DNA from: Streptomyces hilarionis
GTDB lineage: Bacteria; Actinomycetota; Actinomycetes; Streptomycetales; Streptomycetaceae
Reading direction: 5' to 3'
Length of the DNA: 52,153 bases
Assembly (NCBI RefSeq): GCF_024539675.1
Contig: NZ_JAHHIT010000071.1
Coordinates: 1 to 52,153, forward strand
The position numbers were made by a program, and so were the translations under genes. This document shows positions 51,150-52,153 of the stretch, piece after piece; the stretch's first letter is position 1, and every line of letters starts with the position of its first letter. The notes beneath the pieces are model-generated. The model saw only the letters and a list, made by a program, of their open reading frames with translations, was not told where the DNA came from and did not search any database.

Positions 51150-51344
51150 CATCAAGACGGAAATCGGCAAACACCGTTGCCGAGAATGGCGTGATCCGGG
51201 GGGTGGTCGCGCGGGAAGGCGGCGCGCCGTCCGGCGGCCCTCGCGGGCGTGCGTGCGGCGGCCGGGATCGGCCGAGGTGGCGCGGCACGGACGGGTCGGT
51301 ATATTCCGGAGCCTGAATCGAGGGAGCTATCTCGGAGGTAGGGC

Positions 51345-52028
51345 GTGGCGCTTCAGGAACGGGCCGTGCGGAAGAGACGGGCCGTCCTCGTCGCGGCCGC
51401 GGCGGTGTTCGCGGAGGTCGGGTACGAAGCGGCGACGATCTCGGAGATCCTCGCCCGGGCCGGGGTGACCAAGGGGGCGTTGTACTTCCACTTCTCCTCC
51501 AAGGAGGCGCTCGCCCAGGCCGTGCTGGCCAGTCAGCTGGGGGCGATCCCGGTCGTGCCGCAACGGAAGCTGACGCTGCAACAGGGGCTGGACGAGGCGT
51601 TCGTCCTGGCCCATCTGCTGTCGGTGGGCGATCCGCTGGTGCAGGGGAGCATCCGCCTCACGGTGGATCAGGGCGCCCACAGCGACGGACTGGACCGGCA
51701 GGCGCCGATGCGCGGCTGGATCGCGCGCAACGCCGAGCTGCTGGGGCGGGCGAAGGACAGGGGAGAGCTGCTGCCGCACGTCGACGTGGACGCGGCCGCG
51801 CGGATGTTCGTGGGGGCGTTCACCGGGGTCCAGGTGCTGTCCAAGATCATGACCGGGCACGCGGACCTGCCCCAGCGGGTGACGGACCTTCAGCGGCACC
51901 TGATGGCGGGGGTCGCGGTGCCGGCGGTGCTGTTGCAGCTGGACACCGCGCCGGACCGGGGCGCGCGCGTCTACGAGGAGGCCGTGCAGGCCGGTTGGGG
52001 GACGGCGCAGCCCCAGGCGGCCGGGTGA
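51345..52028 (+). CDS. TetR-family gamma-butyrolactone/butenolide receptor (ScbR/AvaR-type)
   Basis: 227 residues from GTG 51345, with GGAGG 6 nt upstream. The HTH covers about 10-55: RKRRAVLVAAAAVFAEVGYEAATISEILARAGVTKGALYFHFSSKEALAQAVL. The ligand region has PVVPQRKLTLQQGLDEAFVLAHLL, VQGSIRLTVDQG and the Trp125 block APMRGWIARNAELL; a Trp at this position is conserved in CprB/ScbR-type receptors. The C-terminus ends VLLQLDTAPDRGARVYEEAVQAGWG. Such receptors repress their targets until a butyrolactone or butenolide binds. The target is probably its own gene and the acyl-CoA oxidase gene. Confidence 0.88.
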   Translation: MALQERAVRKRRAVLVAAAAVFAEVGYEAATISEILARAGVTKGALYFHFSSKEALAQAVLASQLGAIPVVPQRKLTLQQGLDEAFVLAHLLSVGDPLVQGSIRLTVDQGAHSDGLDRQAPMRGWIARNAELLGRAKDRGELLPHVDVDAAARMFVGAFTGVQVLSKIMTGHADLPQRVTDLQRHLMAGVAVPAVLLQLDTAPDRGARVYEEAVQAGWGTAQPQAAG

Positions 52029-52041
52029 GGAGCGGGGGCGG

Positions 52042-52099
52042 CGGGTCGGCCCGGCCGGTGAGCGGCTGAAGGGAGGCCCGGAGCGACCGGGCCGACCCG
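52042..52099 (+). terminator. Terminator after the receptor gene
   Basis: CGGGTCGGCCCGG (52042-52054) pairs perfectly with CCGGGCCGACCCG (52087-52099), a 13-bp stem with a 32-nt loop that begins 14 nt after the stop. The remaining bases to 52153 show no gene. Confidence 0.6.
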
Positions 52100-52153
52100 T
52101 CGGCGGTGGGACGTGTGAGGGCTGTGGGGCGAGGGGGGTTGAGCGGTACATGC

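Overview
The window is high-GC DNA with long antisense shadow frames, strong GGAGG-type ribosome binding sites and gene families typical of Streptomyces: WhiJ/DUF397/anti-sigma-like triads, SpoIIE phosphatases, secreted polysaccharide hydrolases and a gamma-butyrolactone-type receptor. The gene set and content look like the chromosome of a Streptomyces species. I saw no insertion sequence, prophage, tRNA, rRNA or CRISPR array.

Layout. Positions 1-2.7 kb hold a cell-wall-related partial gene, a winged-helix regulator, a STAS anti-sigma antagonist, a flavin-reductase-like protein and a small nonapeptide-repeat membrane protein. 2.76-7.94 kb is one giant secreted protein with two GH43 domains. 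8.1-12.6 kb has an alpha/beta-hydrolase that has lost its catalytic Ser and His, then pyruvate carboxylase (pyc). 12.9-14.9 kb has an M23 peptidase with a decayed transglycosylase-like segment and an orphan CoxM-like FAD protein.

14.9-21.9 kb is the most interesting region. It holds a tightly overlapping five-gene operon of the uncharacterised STM4015-STM4014-STM4013-STM4012-STM4011 families: a leucine-rich-repeat protein, an ATP-grasp protein, a sulfatase-fold hydrolase and two radical SAM enzymes. Divergent from it is a two-gene operon (a small GHAHAV-motif protein and a DUF6745-like protein). The architecture suggests an enzyme pathway or a modification system. To my knowledge its product is not described.

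21.95-30.8 kb is a galactan/arabinogalactan utilisation locus. It contains two ABC permeases, a sugar-binding lipoprotein, a GH42 beta-galactosidase and a GH30 galactanase-like enzyme with a ricin-type module. A LacI-type regulator is divergent, and two identical 16-bp perfect palindromes lie between. Strong 12-bp hairpins separate the last three genes and a 17-bp hairpin ends the operon inside the neighbouring radical SAM gene.

31.0-38.6 kb has a PlsC-type acyltransferase, a 58-aa membrane protein, phosphoglucomutase (pgm), a SpoIIE-type phosphatase beside a stand-alone MASE1 sensor, an FG-GAP secreted protein and a WGR/beta-propeller protein. 38.7-48.9 kb has three paralogous SAM-dependent methyltransferases, a lipoprotein, a WhiJ-type XRE/DUF397/ATPase triad, a monooxygenase-like protein, an IclR regulator, a second SpoIIE phosphatase, a Cip1-like secreted protein and an FSP1/AIF-like oxidoreductase.

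49.1-52.0 kb pairs an acyl-CoA oxidase divergently with a butyrolactone-receptor-type TetR protein. Between them is a 26-bp element resembling the autoregulatory elements bound by such receptors. This arrangement is reminiscent of avenolide-type butenolide signalling.
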